The notes under the pieces are model-generated. The model worked only from the letters and a program-made list of their open reading frames with translations. It was not told the DNA's origin and made no database searches. A stretch of 12,142 nucleotides of DNA from Hirudo medicinalis (Eukaryota; Annelida; Clitellata; Hirudinida; Hirudinidae), in NCBI GenBank assembly GCA_011800805.1, contig MPNW01001191.1, positions 2,751 through 14,892 of the forward strand, written 5' to 3'. Position 1 is the first letter of the stretch. Every line of letters starts with the position of its first letter. Made by a program: the position numbers and the translations under genes. Below are positions 1 through 6,472 of the stretch, in pieces.

Positions 1-1
1 T

Positions 2-553
2 GGGCAAGCCGATCTCATAGATCGTCAATGGCCACAGCAGCCTTGGAAGAAGCACAAACTGGAACAACCATACCTTGAACCTTCCTTGTAATGGTGCCTC
101 TCCGATAACCTGCAACCCCTCAACAGCCTGCCTAACCGTGTCGCTTTCCTGGTTTTTATCGATGAGGGAATCATTAAAAACACGACCCAGGCTTTTAACC
201 GGTTCCTCGGAAACTGTGGGAACCCGTTGTCCCGCTACAACAAAAGAAACATCGCTGCAAATTTTCCCTTTAACGAGGGCAAGACTTCTCGATTTTGCAG
301 GTTTAAAAGCCATTCGACACCACACTAAAAGGCTGTTGAATGTATCCAGAGTGTTCTGGACTATAGGTCTTCTATTCGTCACTAGGGTGGTGTCATCCAT
401 GAACGCCTTCAACGAAGGCATGTACAAACCCTTACCTAAATGCGCCTCTGGAACATTAGACCCAACTGCGTTGAGTAGAAGTTGCATCGCTATTACGAAA
501 AGAGAGGGGGATATCGCGCACCCCATCGCAATACCAACCTTAAGAGCCACTTT
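2..553 (-). pseudogene. LINE reverse transcriptase, palm and thumb region (FMDD box)
   Basis: One reading frame stays open from about 553 down to the window edge. It begins with VALKVGIAMGCAISPSLF, the segment before the catalytic box, and reaches KAFMDDTTLVTNR with the FMDD aspartates at 392-403. Next come RMAFKPAKSRSL and PVKSLGRVFNDSLIDK, both typical of RT thumb segments in this LINE group. The frame then continues through VWLFQFVLLPRLLWPL to the left edge. The enzyme copies element RNA into DNA at the target site. Both catalytic aspartates are present and there is no internal stop here, so this is the best-preserved part of the element. It is out of frame with the upstream RT segment, so it is not functional. 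A long open frame on the opposite strand at 75-587 is a shadow of it. Confidence 0.9.
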
Positions 554-690
554 GTTGTGTACGTCTTGGTGGAGAACCTCATCATGAACCCGTCAAAATA
601 CGTCTGAATAATTTGAACCACGTGGCGCGGAACATGATGAGTCTCCAACGTCTTCCATATGAGTTGGTGTGGCACGCCAAATCGAGCCAC
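546..690 (-). pseudogene. LINE reverse transcriptase, middle segment between WLDLA and GIAMGC
   Basis: This short frame reads FGVPHQLIWKTLETHHVP and then HVVQIIQTYFDGFMMRFSTK, ending in TTKW. It joins the first catalytic RT motif to the GIAMGC motif. It is in a different frame from both neighbours: from the WLDLA segment, which overlaps it at 675-689, and from the VALKVGIAMGC segment, which starts near 553. In relatives the first join normally reads as WLDL followed by a few residues and a G-S/V-P-H motif. Here those residues are missing, which suggests a small deletion across a repeated TTTGGC-like stretch at about 675-682. Identity as RT is clear from the order and spacing of motifs. Confidence 0.82.
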
Positions 691-974
691 ACAACGTACA
701 AACTCAGTCGGCGCTTCTTAGCTCTCTGAATAGCCTCCCGTATCATGGAGGAGTGCTCGATGCAGCCAGGAACGCCTGGAACGCCTCCCTTCTGGATTGA
801 TGTATCCACGTACTTGTTGGACAACACATATTCAGTGAGCCTCGACGCAATGACTGGAAAAAATACCTTCCCTTCTACATTTAGCAACGAAATGGGTCTA
901 AATTGGCTCAGGCTATGCGAGTCCCTTTCCTTCGGTATATAAACGCCTTCAGCTACTTTCCACTCATCGTCCAC
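675..974 (-). pseudogene. LINE reverse transcriptase, finger region (FRPISLLNVEGK to WLDLA)
   Basis: The frame opens with EWKVAEGVYIPKERDS and SQFRPISLLNVEGKVFF, the classic start of a LINE RT domain. QKGGVPGVPGCIEH follows, a signature shared by a group of R2-like elements. A helix-like stretch then leads to SLYVVWLDLA, which holds the first catalytic aspartate. After that the frame runs into unrelated residues because of the change near 680. The segment is about 100 residues, the expected distance between these motifs. The same motifs recur, more decayed, at 8453-8700 on the plus strand, so two copies of one family lie in this window. Confidence 0.9.
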
Positions 975-1531
975 CTTGCCTGACTACCATGCTTTCTCGG
1001 TGAGGGAATGCAGCAAATACAGCACTTTCGGGCATCTCTTATACAAAAGGTACGGGACTCCATTGGGCCCTGGCGCCGAACGATTCCTAGCCTTCCTAAT
1101 AACTCGCCTCACTTGAAGTGGAATGTGACGAAAATCGTCACTGTACGTATTAAGTGAGGTGTTCCTCCAGTTCGCCCCTATCCACTTTAAGCTCTCCTGA
1201 TTTCGGAGGGTCGAGCAGCGCTCCCATACCTGTACGGATCACTGAAAAACCTTCTATGAGCTTTCCTCCTCTCATAGTTCTTCTGTCTAATACCCTCGGC
1301 ACGACGAAGGTTTCTCATACTTTCCTTCAACTTTTCCCACAACACAGAAAGACCAACCTTCTCTTCCTCCTTGGCGCTCTTCCACCGACGACGGAGCGCC
1401 TTCTTCTCGCCTTTCAACAACTCAAGCTCACGTTGCCGTCTTGATTTTTGCGGTTTGACGGGCCGTTTTTCAACAACGAGCCCGTATCTCTCCAAGCACT
1501 TTCCATAAATGCAGTCAGTGAAGGACTTCAT
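975..1531 (-). pseudogene. LINE basic linker upstream of the RT domain
   Basis: Two frames make up this stretch. The 5' one (1187-1531) reads a charged, probably helical segment with many Lys, Arg and Glu, including KKALRRRWKSAKEEEK and NLRRAEGIRQKNYERRK, ending in RRFFSDPYRYG. Near 1190 the frame changes to one giving LLDPPKSGELKVDRGELEEHL. After a further stop and frame change it reads SDDFRHIPL and ARNRSAPGPNGVPYLLYKRCPKVL. An APGPNGVPY-type motif normally sits just before the RT finger region, so position and order are right. The role is probably RNA or DNA binding ahead of the polymerase; that is inferred from charge and position only. Broken by stops and shifts. Confidence 0.78.
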
Positions 1532-1534
1532 GGA

Positions 1535-1978
1535 ATCCTCTTTTCAAAATTTTCTTAAGATCACGTTTGAGATCGTCATCCAATCCGTCCCACCCATTCC
1601 TACCATTACCTCGAGGGAACTTGATCCTAGCTCGTGGAGGGTCTTCCGTGAGGCCAGAAACTCGAACTCACTCGGAACTGTGGTGTGAGTCCGGTCCGGT
1701 ATCGTTCGGCGTTTTACCTGAATGCACAGTTGCATCAGAACGTTGTTTCTCCACCTCCCCCTCGCATTTCAACGTTATCATGTGAATTTTAAGTCCCCTC
1801 TCAGTCTGAAACAACCTACCACACTTACACTTGCTCACTGGCACGCCATTGTCCAGTCCGCATCCAAAATTCAAATTGCCGTTGCCATTCCGTTCGGTTA
1901 CCGTAGGGACATTGATGGGTCCGTTATTCTCCCCCTTCTTTCGACAGGGACCCAGGGGGCATGTTTCTTTTGTCGTAC
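1535..1978 (-). pseudogene. LINE N-terminal region with CxC-H-C zinc finger
   Basis: After an in-frame TGA the minus strand reads TTKETCPLGPCRKKGENN and continues to a compact zinc finger at 1764-1829. The finger starts CKCGRLFQTERGLKIH and ends six residues later in Cys, giving C-x-C-x12-H-x5-C. RGLKIH with a closing cysteine is typical of the N-terminal finger of R2-like LINEs, where it helps bind the DNA target. Downstream the frame changes and reads DPPRARIKFPRGNGRNG and WDGLDDDLKRDLKKILKRG, then stops near 1525, one frame away from the basic linker. The start codon of the original protein is not identifiable. Confidence 0.78.
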
Positions 1979-1990
1979 TTTTATTTCTAG

Positions 1991-2521
1991 ATTTTTGATA
2001 CTGTCAATAGTCAGGTATTATTTTTCAGGTAATTTGGAATAACATTTTCAATCAAACATGCTCGATTAAATTTAACAGACCTCTTTCTATCAACAATTTT
2101 TAATAATAACTTTTCAAATGTACAAAAGTCACTGGTACCCGAGGCTGACTGATCAGTTTCGGAATTTCAGACAATAAAATCTGACTTATTTTCAAAATTT
2201 TTCATTGATAGCAATAAATATGGTAACCCATCTCATTTTCCATGTCACATCCATGAATATACCTTCATTCTTCAAATCTACCTTTAAGCTCTTTTCCAAT
2301 CAACGTTACAGTCCAAGGTTATGTTCTTCAACCTTGCCTCTTTACGTTCCTATAAGTATTTTAAAATAACTTTCGAATTGTACTTGTTGCGAGCACTATA
2401 ATTAGTTTATTTGCTTTGATGTTTATCAAATTTGACAGCTGTCATCAATTGTTCCATTAATTTCATAAGAGCTGATAGAAGCTTGTGCCGCATTAAGACT
2501 GTTGAATTTTTGTATTTATTT
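1991..2521. other. AT-rich DNA with no recognisable gene
   Basis: No reading frame here shows a familiar motif and no splice-like exon stands out. Composition shifts to clearly AT-rich compared with the LINE on its left. The one ordered sequence is a perfect 12-bp palindrome, TGACAGCTGTCA, at 2433-2444. Confidence 0.6.
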
Positions 2522-2693
2522 GACCTTTTGAGCGCCCTTTGTATCTGAGCAGGATTTTTTCAATCGATCTACCATTTACATAGCACCCTACCCAAGGGCA
2601 TTCCTAGCGGTGCAGGCTGGGTTGCAAACATGACACATTATGACTGTCGCCACCACCATCAGCAGGAACACAACCCACTCGGCCAACCTGCAC
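2522..2693 (-). mobile_element. SINE-like repeat with tRNA-like head, copy A
   Basis: This block aligns along its length with 4042-4207 and both read best on the minus strand. The minus-strand 5' end is TGCAGGTTGGCCGAGTGGG, which resembles an RNA polymerase III A box as found in Leu or Ser tRNAs. About 45 bases on, GTTTGCAACCC is a weak B-box match. AGCCTGCA then pairs with the opening TGCAGGTT, and GGGTTG pairs with CAACCC, so the head can fold on itself. The tail half carries TGGTAGATCGATTG and ends in GGGCGCTCAAAAGG. No target duplication is evident. The repeat relation is seen directly. SINE status and the tRNA parent are inference, and a foldback DNA element is the alternative. Confidence 0.68.
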
Positions 2694-3301
2694 TTCAGTT
2701 ATTTTATTTTTTTCACCTTTCTGTTGTTTAATGTTTTAATTACTCATATGAGTTAGCAAATTTCCTCTAAAAAAAAAAAATCAGGACATGACATACTTTT
2801 CCTTTCAACCCATACAATCTGATCACAACTTTCATCCCCTGATGGAAATGAGTCAGTCCTGCATCTGATGCATGGTATAAAATCATTAAATATTCATCTT
2901 AATATAACAAATCTTATGCAACATATAAAATAGAGCATCCATTACACAAATGTCAATCTGAACCTTCCTAATTCTTTTGAAATGTTTTGAAAAAAAAAAG
3001 CATCAAAAAGTAAAGCAATTAACACAATTTTTAGTCTCCAAATGTAACCCAACTTGATGAAACAATAAGATATTGAAAAGTTCTAGAAAGAATGTTCTAT
3101 GTACAAAGCACTCAAAAAGTCAGCTGAACACATTCATAAAATTTCTTAGAACTGATCTCTGTGTGAAGGATGTGCTAAAGCTTTAATTTTGAGATTTATA
3201 TCATACAATTCAGGATTTTCCTATTGAAGCAAAAATATTGCAACTATTACCTGGCTTTCAAATCTTAAATAGTGATGAAAATTTGCCATTCTATTACAAA
3301 A
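2694..3301. other. AT-rich spacer with A-runs, no gene seen
   Basis: The stretch has several homopolymer A or T runs (for example near 2768 and 2990) and no frame with a conserved motif. A polypyrimidine tract followed by AG on the minus strand near 2765 resembles a splice acceptor, but the sequence after it does not stay open, so no exon is called. Confidence 0.55.
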
Positions 3302-3721
3302 GGGGCATTCTATGTCAAATCATTCAACATCTGACATCATCATCTTGGATTATGCTAATTTGAATTTTTTTTTAAATTTGGCACAGTTGTTAAACTAGAT
3401 GGGTAAGCTAAAAAAATAAAAATTTTTGGGCTATCGTTTGGGCAACTTGCTTAGAATATTTTATTTTCAATAGTTAAAAAGATGTTGTCAATTAAACCCT
3501 TTAAAACCGACTTAAGTTCATACAACCTTGGCCATCGCGAGGTATTGGCATTTGGTCAAAGTTAAACGAACCAAGTTTAACCCAAATTTCTGACACCGAT
3601 TGACCAAAAAACCTAAGATTTTGTTTTTTTTAACTTACTCATCTAGTTTAACAACTGTGCCAAATTTCAGCAAAATCCAAAATGGTGATGTCAGATGTGT
3701 TGATTTGATGTGGAGTAACCC
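3302..3721. mobile_element. Foldback element or MITE with long inverted arms
   Basis: The left arm (about 3302-3432) and the reverse complement of the right arm (about 3602-3721) match over about 110 positions. Shared landmarks in order are GGG at the tip, ATCAAATC or GTCAAATC, CATCTGACATCA, a TTGGATT-TGCT block and AAATTTGGCACAGTTG, then TTAAACTAGATG, followed by GTAAG and an A-run. The left arm has an extra T-rich insert of roughly 17 bases near 3365. The central 170 bases contain no visible coding sequence. The structure fits a non-autonomous DNA transposon. The flanks offer only AAAA on each side, too simple to be accepted as a target duplication, so the superfamily is not assigned. The small plus-strand open frame at 3600-3815 crosses the right tip and is spurious. 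Confidence 0.8.
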
Positions 3722-3766
3722 AAAAGCAAAACCAGTACTAATTTATGAAATTGCTCTTTATTACAT

Positions 3767-3945
3767 CAGGGGTCTCCAAAGGTTTTTAGCCAAGGGACAT
3801 GTTGCTGACTTTTGAAGTCTTGGGGGGCCCAAAGTACAAGAAATTAAATTTATTACAATTTATTAAAACAGGCTATTTATTGCCAAGTTATAATGCAATG
3901 CAGAATATCAGTAACAAGTGAAACAATCTTTAATTTCTGTGATAT
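3767..3945 (+). repeat. Left inverted arm of hAT-like element
   Basis: Pairs with 5440-5619 on the opposite strand. The longest exact matches are in the AACAGGCTATTTATTGCC block and the GCAGAATATCAGTAACAA block. The arm has a G-run (3831-3836) where the right arm has a shorter sequence. Confidence 0.8.
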
Positions 3946-4041
3946 AATCTTAAAAACGAATTTATTATGTTTTAACAGGAAATGCAAAATAATGCACCAA
4001 TTTGTTTGTCATATCATTAATAGTAACCATTACAATTAGAC

Positions 4042-4207
4042 AATCTTTTGAGTGCCTTATGTATCTGGGTAAGATGTGAAGGCACTTTTTAATTGATCTA
4101 CCATTGTATAGTGCCTTCTGGTAGGGGTAGTGCAGGCTGTGTTGCAAACACATGACTGTTCCTATTACCGCTGCATGCAGGAATGCAACCCATTCGGCTA
4201 ACCTGCA
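4042..4207 (-). mobile_element. SINE-like repeat with tRNA-like head, copy B
   Basis: Second copy of the repeat at 2522-2693, same orientation. Minus-strand landmarks are TGCAGGTTAGCCGAATGGG (A-box-like), TGTGTTTGCAACACAGCCTG (B-box-like plus the 3' half of the head stem), TGGTAGATCAATTAAAAAG and GGCACTCAAAAGATTG. It differs from copy A in the stretch between the boxes and has an extra AAGGCACT-type segment in the tail. It lies inside the hAT-like shell, so it probably inserted there. The minus-strand open frame at 3965-4213 runs through it and is not a gene. Confidence 0.68.
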
Positions 4208-4211
4208 GGCC

Positions 4212-4247
4212 AATAATAATAATAGTAGTTTTATAATTAAGCATTTG
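4212..4247 (+). repeat. Short fragment of the (AAT)n-anchored dispersed repeat
   Basis: AATAATAATAATAG followed by TAGTTTTATAATTAAGCATTTG resembles the start of the better copies at 9340 and 12020, which read (AAT)n, AGTT, ATTTATAAT and later ATTTGCAT. The match is short and ends quickly, so it may be a decayed fragment or a coincidence of simple sequence. Confidence 0.4.
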
Positions 4248-4523
4248 TTGGGGTTTGTTGGAAGAAGTGTCTAACATTTCATTAGCTATATTTGTATATT
4301 AGATATTAAAAAAAGTATAACAAGTAGAACAAATATTTAAAAACTTTGTTTGATATCTATAAACATGGGGAAGAAGGCAAGATTGAGCAAGAAAAAATTA
4401 GATTTCAGCATTTGAGATAGCAAATTATGAAATTTCTGACATTTCCAATTTTAATAGCTCTAAAACTGTTAATATAGAATTCTAATACAGAATGATAAAT
4501 TGTAGTGTAGACCACCAAAGCTC

Positions 4524-5300
4524 TTGGAGATGGATCGACAAAATCTCATTCAAAATTCTTCAAAAAGAGGATTTTCAGCAAAACAAGTTCATAAATCATT
4601 AAATTTGCAAGTGAACTTTCTCTACATTGTTAAAATGTATGAGAAACTGCAGACTATTGAAATATCAATGGCATCTAAAACTCCCATTCCTCAAGAAAGA
4701 GCATCTCCTAGAATGGGCCAACATTGCAGCAGAAAATTTGGAGGCTTTTCCATGATGGTCTAGGGAGAATTTTCAGCATGTGGTCAGAGAGAATTGTCTT
4801 TGCTGTCCCTTTTTTGGACAACATGACCCTCAAGATTCATCTCCTCCACTAACACTTGGAAACTGCAAATCTCCATACTGTCAGTGACAAACTTGCTAGG
4901 TTATTGCTGGTAAACAGCTGTCTATTTCTCAGAGTTCCTTAGTGATGTAACGAAACCAAAGCAATATATGTGTAAAGCCATCAGGTACCTATCAAACTCA
5001 GCAAAACTTTTTCAGGAAAAAACTTTTAAAGAAATTGTTGTGCAGTGTTTTCAGACACAAATATAAGAAAAAACAAGGCAAATCAAAATTTCAATGAAAC
5101 GGTATGTGAAAGGCAAGTTTAAATGTGATTTTTGTGATCAGCAGCCACAAATCTATAACGAACACCCAACAAGAAGCAAAAACTTTTTTGTACAGTGTTG
5201 TTGAATCCTAGAAAAATATGTAAAAAATACCTTGAACAACTGGTATCAATAAAATCAAGATATATTGAAGTAATGGAAAGGAGCTATACCATATTGTACC
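4524..5300 (+). pseudogene. Tc1/mariner-like transposase relic
   Basis: The first frame reads MDRQNLIQNSSKRGFSAKQ followed by VHKSLNLQVNFLYIVKMYEK, which fits the N-terminal helix-turn-helix of Tc1-like transposases. The expected arginine/proline linker and the start of the catalytic domain are missing. The frame then gives RKFGGFSMMV, a stop, and GEFSACGQRELSLL. The family has SVMVWG-type motifs followed by a small-residue and charged stretch here. Farther on, after stops and shifts, YLEQLVSIKSRYIEVMERS near 5235-5290 resembles the C-terminal end, where Tc1 proteins carry a LV-SM-R motif. No intact DDE triad and no clear terminal repeats can be seen. The assignment rests on motif order and is moderate. 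Confidence 0.52.
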
Positions 5301-5439
5301 ACAGTATATCATATTGACATTTTATTAATAAAATAATTTGGAGTCCTTATTATTGTTTCACATTACAGGAAACTTAAAAATATAATGAATATGAAAACAT
5401 CAACAAAAAAAAAACCCAGAGTAGTTAAAGCAGAAACAA

Positions 5440-5619
5440 TGCCACTCATTTAAAGATCGTCTTAATTGTTACTGATATTCTGCAATCTGCACTTCATCAT
5501 AACTCGGCAATAAATAGCCTGTTAATTATTTGCCATATTTTAGCAAATTTAATTTTTTGCACTTTTGGCCTTCAGAAGTTAGTAACGTGGCCCCAGCTAA
5601 CAAACTTTGGAGACTGCTG
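5440..5619 (-). repeat. Right inverted arm of hAT-like element
   Basis: Reverse complement of 3767-3945 with scattered mismatches and small insertions. The minus-strand open frame at 5526-5732 crosses this arm and its outer flank and has no support as a gene. Confidence 0.8.
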
Positions 5620-5777
5620 TTTTTATTCTTTGCATTCCATAAGAATAAACATATCCAAATTTTTCTTGCCTTGTCACATTTACTAATTTCATGATTTGGA
5701 AATGAAATTGAATAGATGTTACCCAAAGTCAAAAAGAAAAGAATTTTGGGCAGCCTCGATGACAGAATAATAAGTAC

Positions 5778-5837
5778 CTCTTATGTTTTTTGTGCTTCTT
5801 TTTAGCTCTCTTTTTTTTCTTCTTGCTTTCTATGAAC
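5778..5837 (-). CDS. Candidate internal exon of a host gene, Lys/His-rich segment
   Basis: On the minus strand this 60-nt block lies between TTAATTCCAG (acceptor) and GAG followed by GTACTT (donor). A CTAAC branch-point-like sequence lies about 45 bases upstream of the acceptor. Read with one leading base it encodes FIESKKKKKRAKKKHKKHK and leaves two bases for the next codon. The phase fits the exon at 6306-6357: that exon ends in AG and this one starts with G, making an Arg codon. Such basic Lys/His runs are common in nuclear, splicing-associated or nucleolar proteins, but the protein is not recognised. No downstream exon could be placed before the hAT-like element at 5619. A chance A-rich frame is the alternative. 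Confidence 0.55.
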
Positions 5838-5989
5838 CTGGAATTAAGTGTACGTGTGCTTAACATAAGTAAGTTAGGCTGGCTAACATTAGCATAGACA
5901 AGGATAGCATGTCTTCATTTGAGATGTAGTACACATTATACCTGAGGTATTATTAATATACTTAGGATAAGATTATTGCAGCTCTGTTA

Positions 5990-6023
5990 GGAATTCAAAT
6001 CCTAGCCATTCACAAGAGTTTCT
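5990..6023 (+). repeat. SINE-like fragment 1 with decayed B box
   Basis: GGAATTCAAATCC resembles an RNA polymerase III B box (GGTTCGANTCC) with one extra base. It is followed at 6000-6023 by a 24-nt segment that recurs at 6195-6218 with one mismatch. No A box is seen upstream of this copy. Confidence 0.5.
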
Positions 6024-6150
6024 GCAATATTTAGTCATCAATCATACAACTAGTATTCATTGCTAGTTTCAAGTTCCAGTTAAGAATGTTGCTGCTAGGT
6101 GTACCAGAGCAGAAAAAGGGAAGCCTTGTCTGCTAAATCCCCTTTAACCT

Positions 6151-6218
6151 GGGCGTTGGGAGCCCAGTGGCTAAGGCCTTCACTTCAATGTGGCTCCTAG
6201 CCACTCACAAGAGTTTCT
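6151..6218 (+). repeat. SINE-like fragment 2 with A-box-like head
   Basis: GAGCCCAGTGGCTAAGGC at about 6160-6176 resembles the A box of a tRNA gene. The sequence then reaches the 24-nt segment shared with 6000-6023 after only about 18 more bases, too close for a normal A-to-B spacing. This copy seems to have lost its B box by internal deletion. Together the two fragments outline one tRNA-derived SINE family; the full unit is not present. Confidence 0.5.
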
Positions 6219-6305
6219 TTTTAAACTAACAATAATAATAATAAACTAATAATCTGATTGGATGTTTTATAACATAGATAAGATATATAGGTAAGATTAA
6301 TATAC

Positions 6306-6357
6306 CTTTTGTCATCTGGCTGGGGAAGACTGATATGGTTTACTTTACTCAAGTTCT
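6306..6357 (-). CDS. Candidate internal exon of the same host gene
   Basis: This 52-nt block has a strong acceptor on the minus strand (TTCATTTTACTTTTTAG, a good polypyrimidine tract) and ends AAAAG followed by a GTATAT donor. With two leading bases it reads NLSKVNHISLPQPDDK and leaves AG in phase with the exon at 5778-5837. The intron between them would be 468 nt and contains two fragments of a SINE-like repeat. The peptide has ordinary mixed composition, unlike a microsatellite translation. The next exon upstream would lie beyond 6420, across a hAT element at 6473-7749, and is not identified. Gene identity is unknown. The support is splice signals, phase agreement and same-strand order. Confidence 0.6.
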
Positions 6358-6464
6358 CTAAAAAGTAAAATGAAGTTGAATTACCGACACTTATTAAATT
6401 AAAATTATAATCATCCAATTTTTAACATGGATTGATGCATCTCAAAGTTTTCTGGGCATGAGCT

Positions 6465-6472
6465 GTCTGCAG
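6465..6472. repeat. Left 8-bp target-site duplication of hAT element
   Basis: GTCTGCAG here against GTCCACAG at 7750-7757: six of eight positions agree. The length is that expected for hAT insertions. Confidence 0.6.

Larger units (their letters stand above)
1..1990 (-). mobile_element. Non-LTR retrotransposon (R2-like LINE) relic, 3' part cut off by window edge
   Basis: Read on the minus strand, this region gives in protein order a cysteine/histidine zinc finger, a basic lysine/arginine-rich linker and a reverse transcriptase that is still open at the left edge. There is no room between finger and RT for an apurinic-type endonuclease. From what is known of LINE groups, this points to the R2-like class, which carries a restriction-like endonuclease after the RT; that part would lie left of base 1. 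The copy is dead: at least four frame changes are visible, near 550, 680, 1190 and 1525. The region is richer in GC and CpG than the flanking DNA, with a sharp change near 1990, where the recognisable coding stops just downstream of an in-frame TGA. The exact 5' end and any target duplication are not visible. Clade assignment is inference; LINE identity is firm. Confidence 0.88.
3767..5619. mobile_element. hAT-like DNA transposon shell with long inverted repeats, nested insertions inside
   Basis: The left end starts CAGGGGTCTCCAAAGG and the right end, reverse-complemented, starts CAGCAGTCTCCAAAG. From there about 175 bp on each side match in inverted orientation (about 3767-3945 against 5440-5619), including AATTAAATTT, AACAGGCTATTTATTGCC and GCAGAATATCAGTAACAA. 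CAGGGGTCTCC-type ends are common in hAT elements. The flanking 8-mers (TATTACAT and TTTTTATT) do not match well, so the duplication has decayed or the call is wrong. No hAT transposase is visible inside. The interior instead carries a SINE copy, an AAT-anchored fragment and a Tc1-like transposase relic, which implies repeated later insertion. Confidence 0.72.

Noticed and set aside
75..587. Long plus-strand open frame of 170 codons
   Set aside because: It is the antisense of the well-supported minus-strand RT segment with the FMDD box and has no motif of its own.
1154..1444. Plus-strand open frame rich in Ser and Pro
   Set aside because: Antisense shadow of the basic LINE linker; its composition is what a reversed Lys/Arg-rich helix gives.
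1722..2042. Plus-strand open frame over the zinc finger
   Set aside because: Shadow of the minus-strand LINE N-terminus; no motif.
2740..2775. Minus-strand splice-acceptor-like tract (T-run then AG)
   Set aside because: The sequence after it reaches a stop within about ten codons in the phase needed and encodes nothing familiar; the T-run is one of several homopolymers.
3965..4213. Minus-strand open frame of 82 codons
   Set aside because: Runs through the SINE-like copy B; similar frames appear wherever this repeat lies.
5620..5777. Next downstream exon of the host gene
   Set aside because: No acceptor with a good pyrimidine tract followed by an open, in-phase frame was found before the hAT-like arm.
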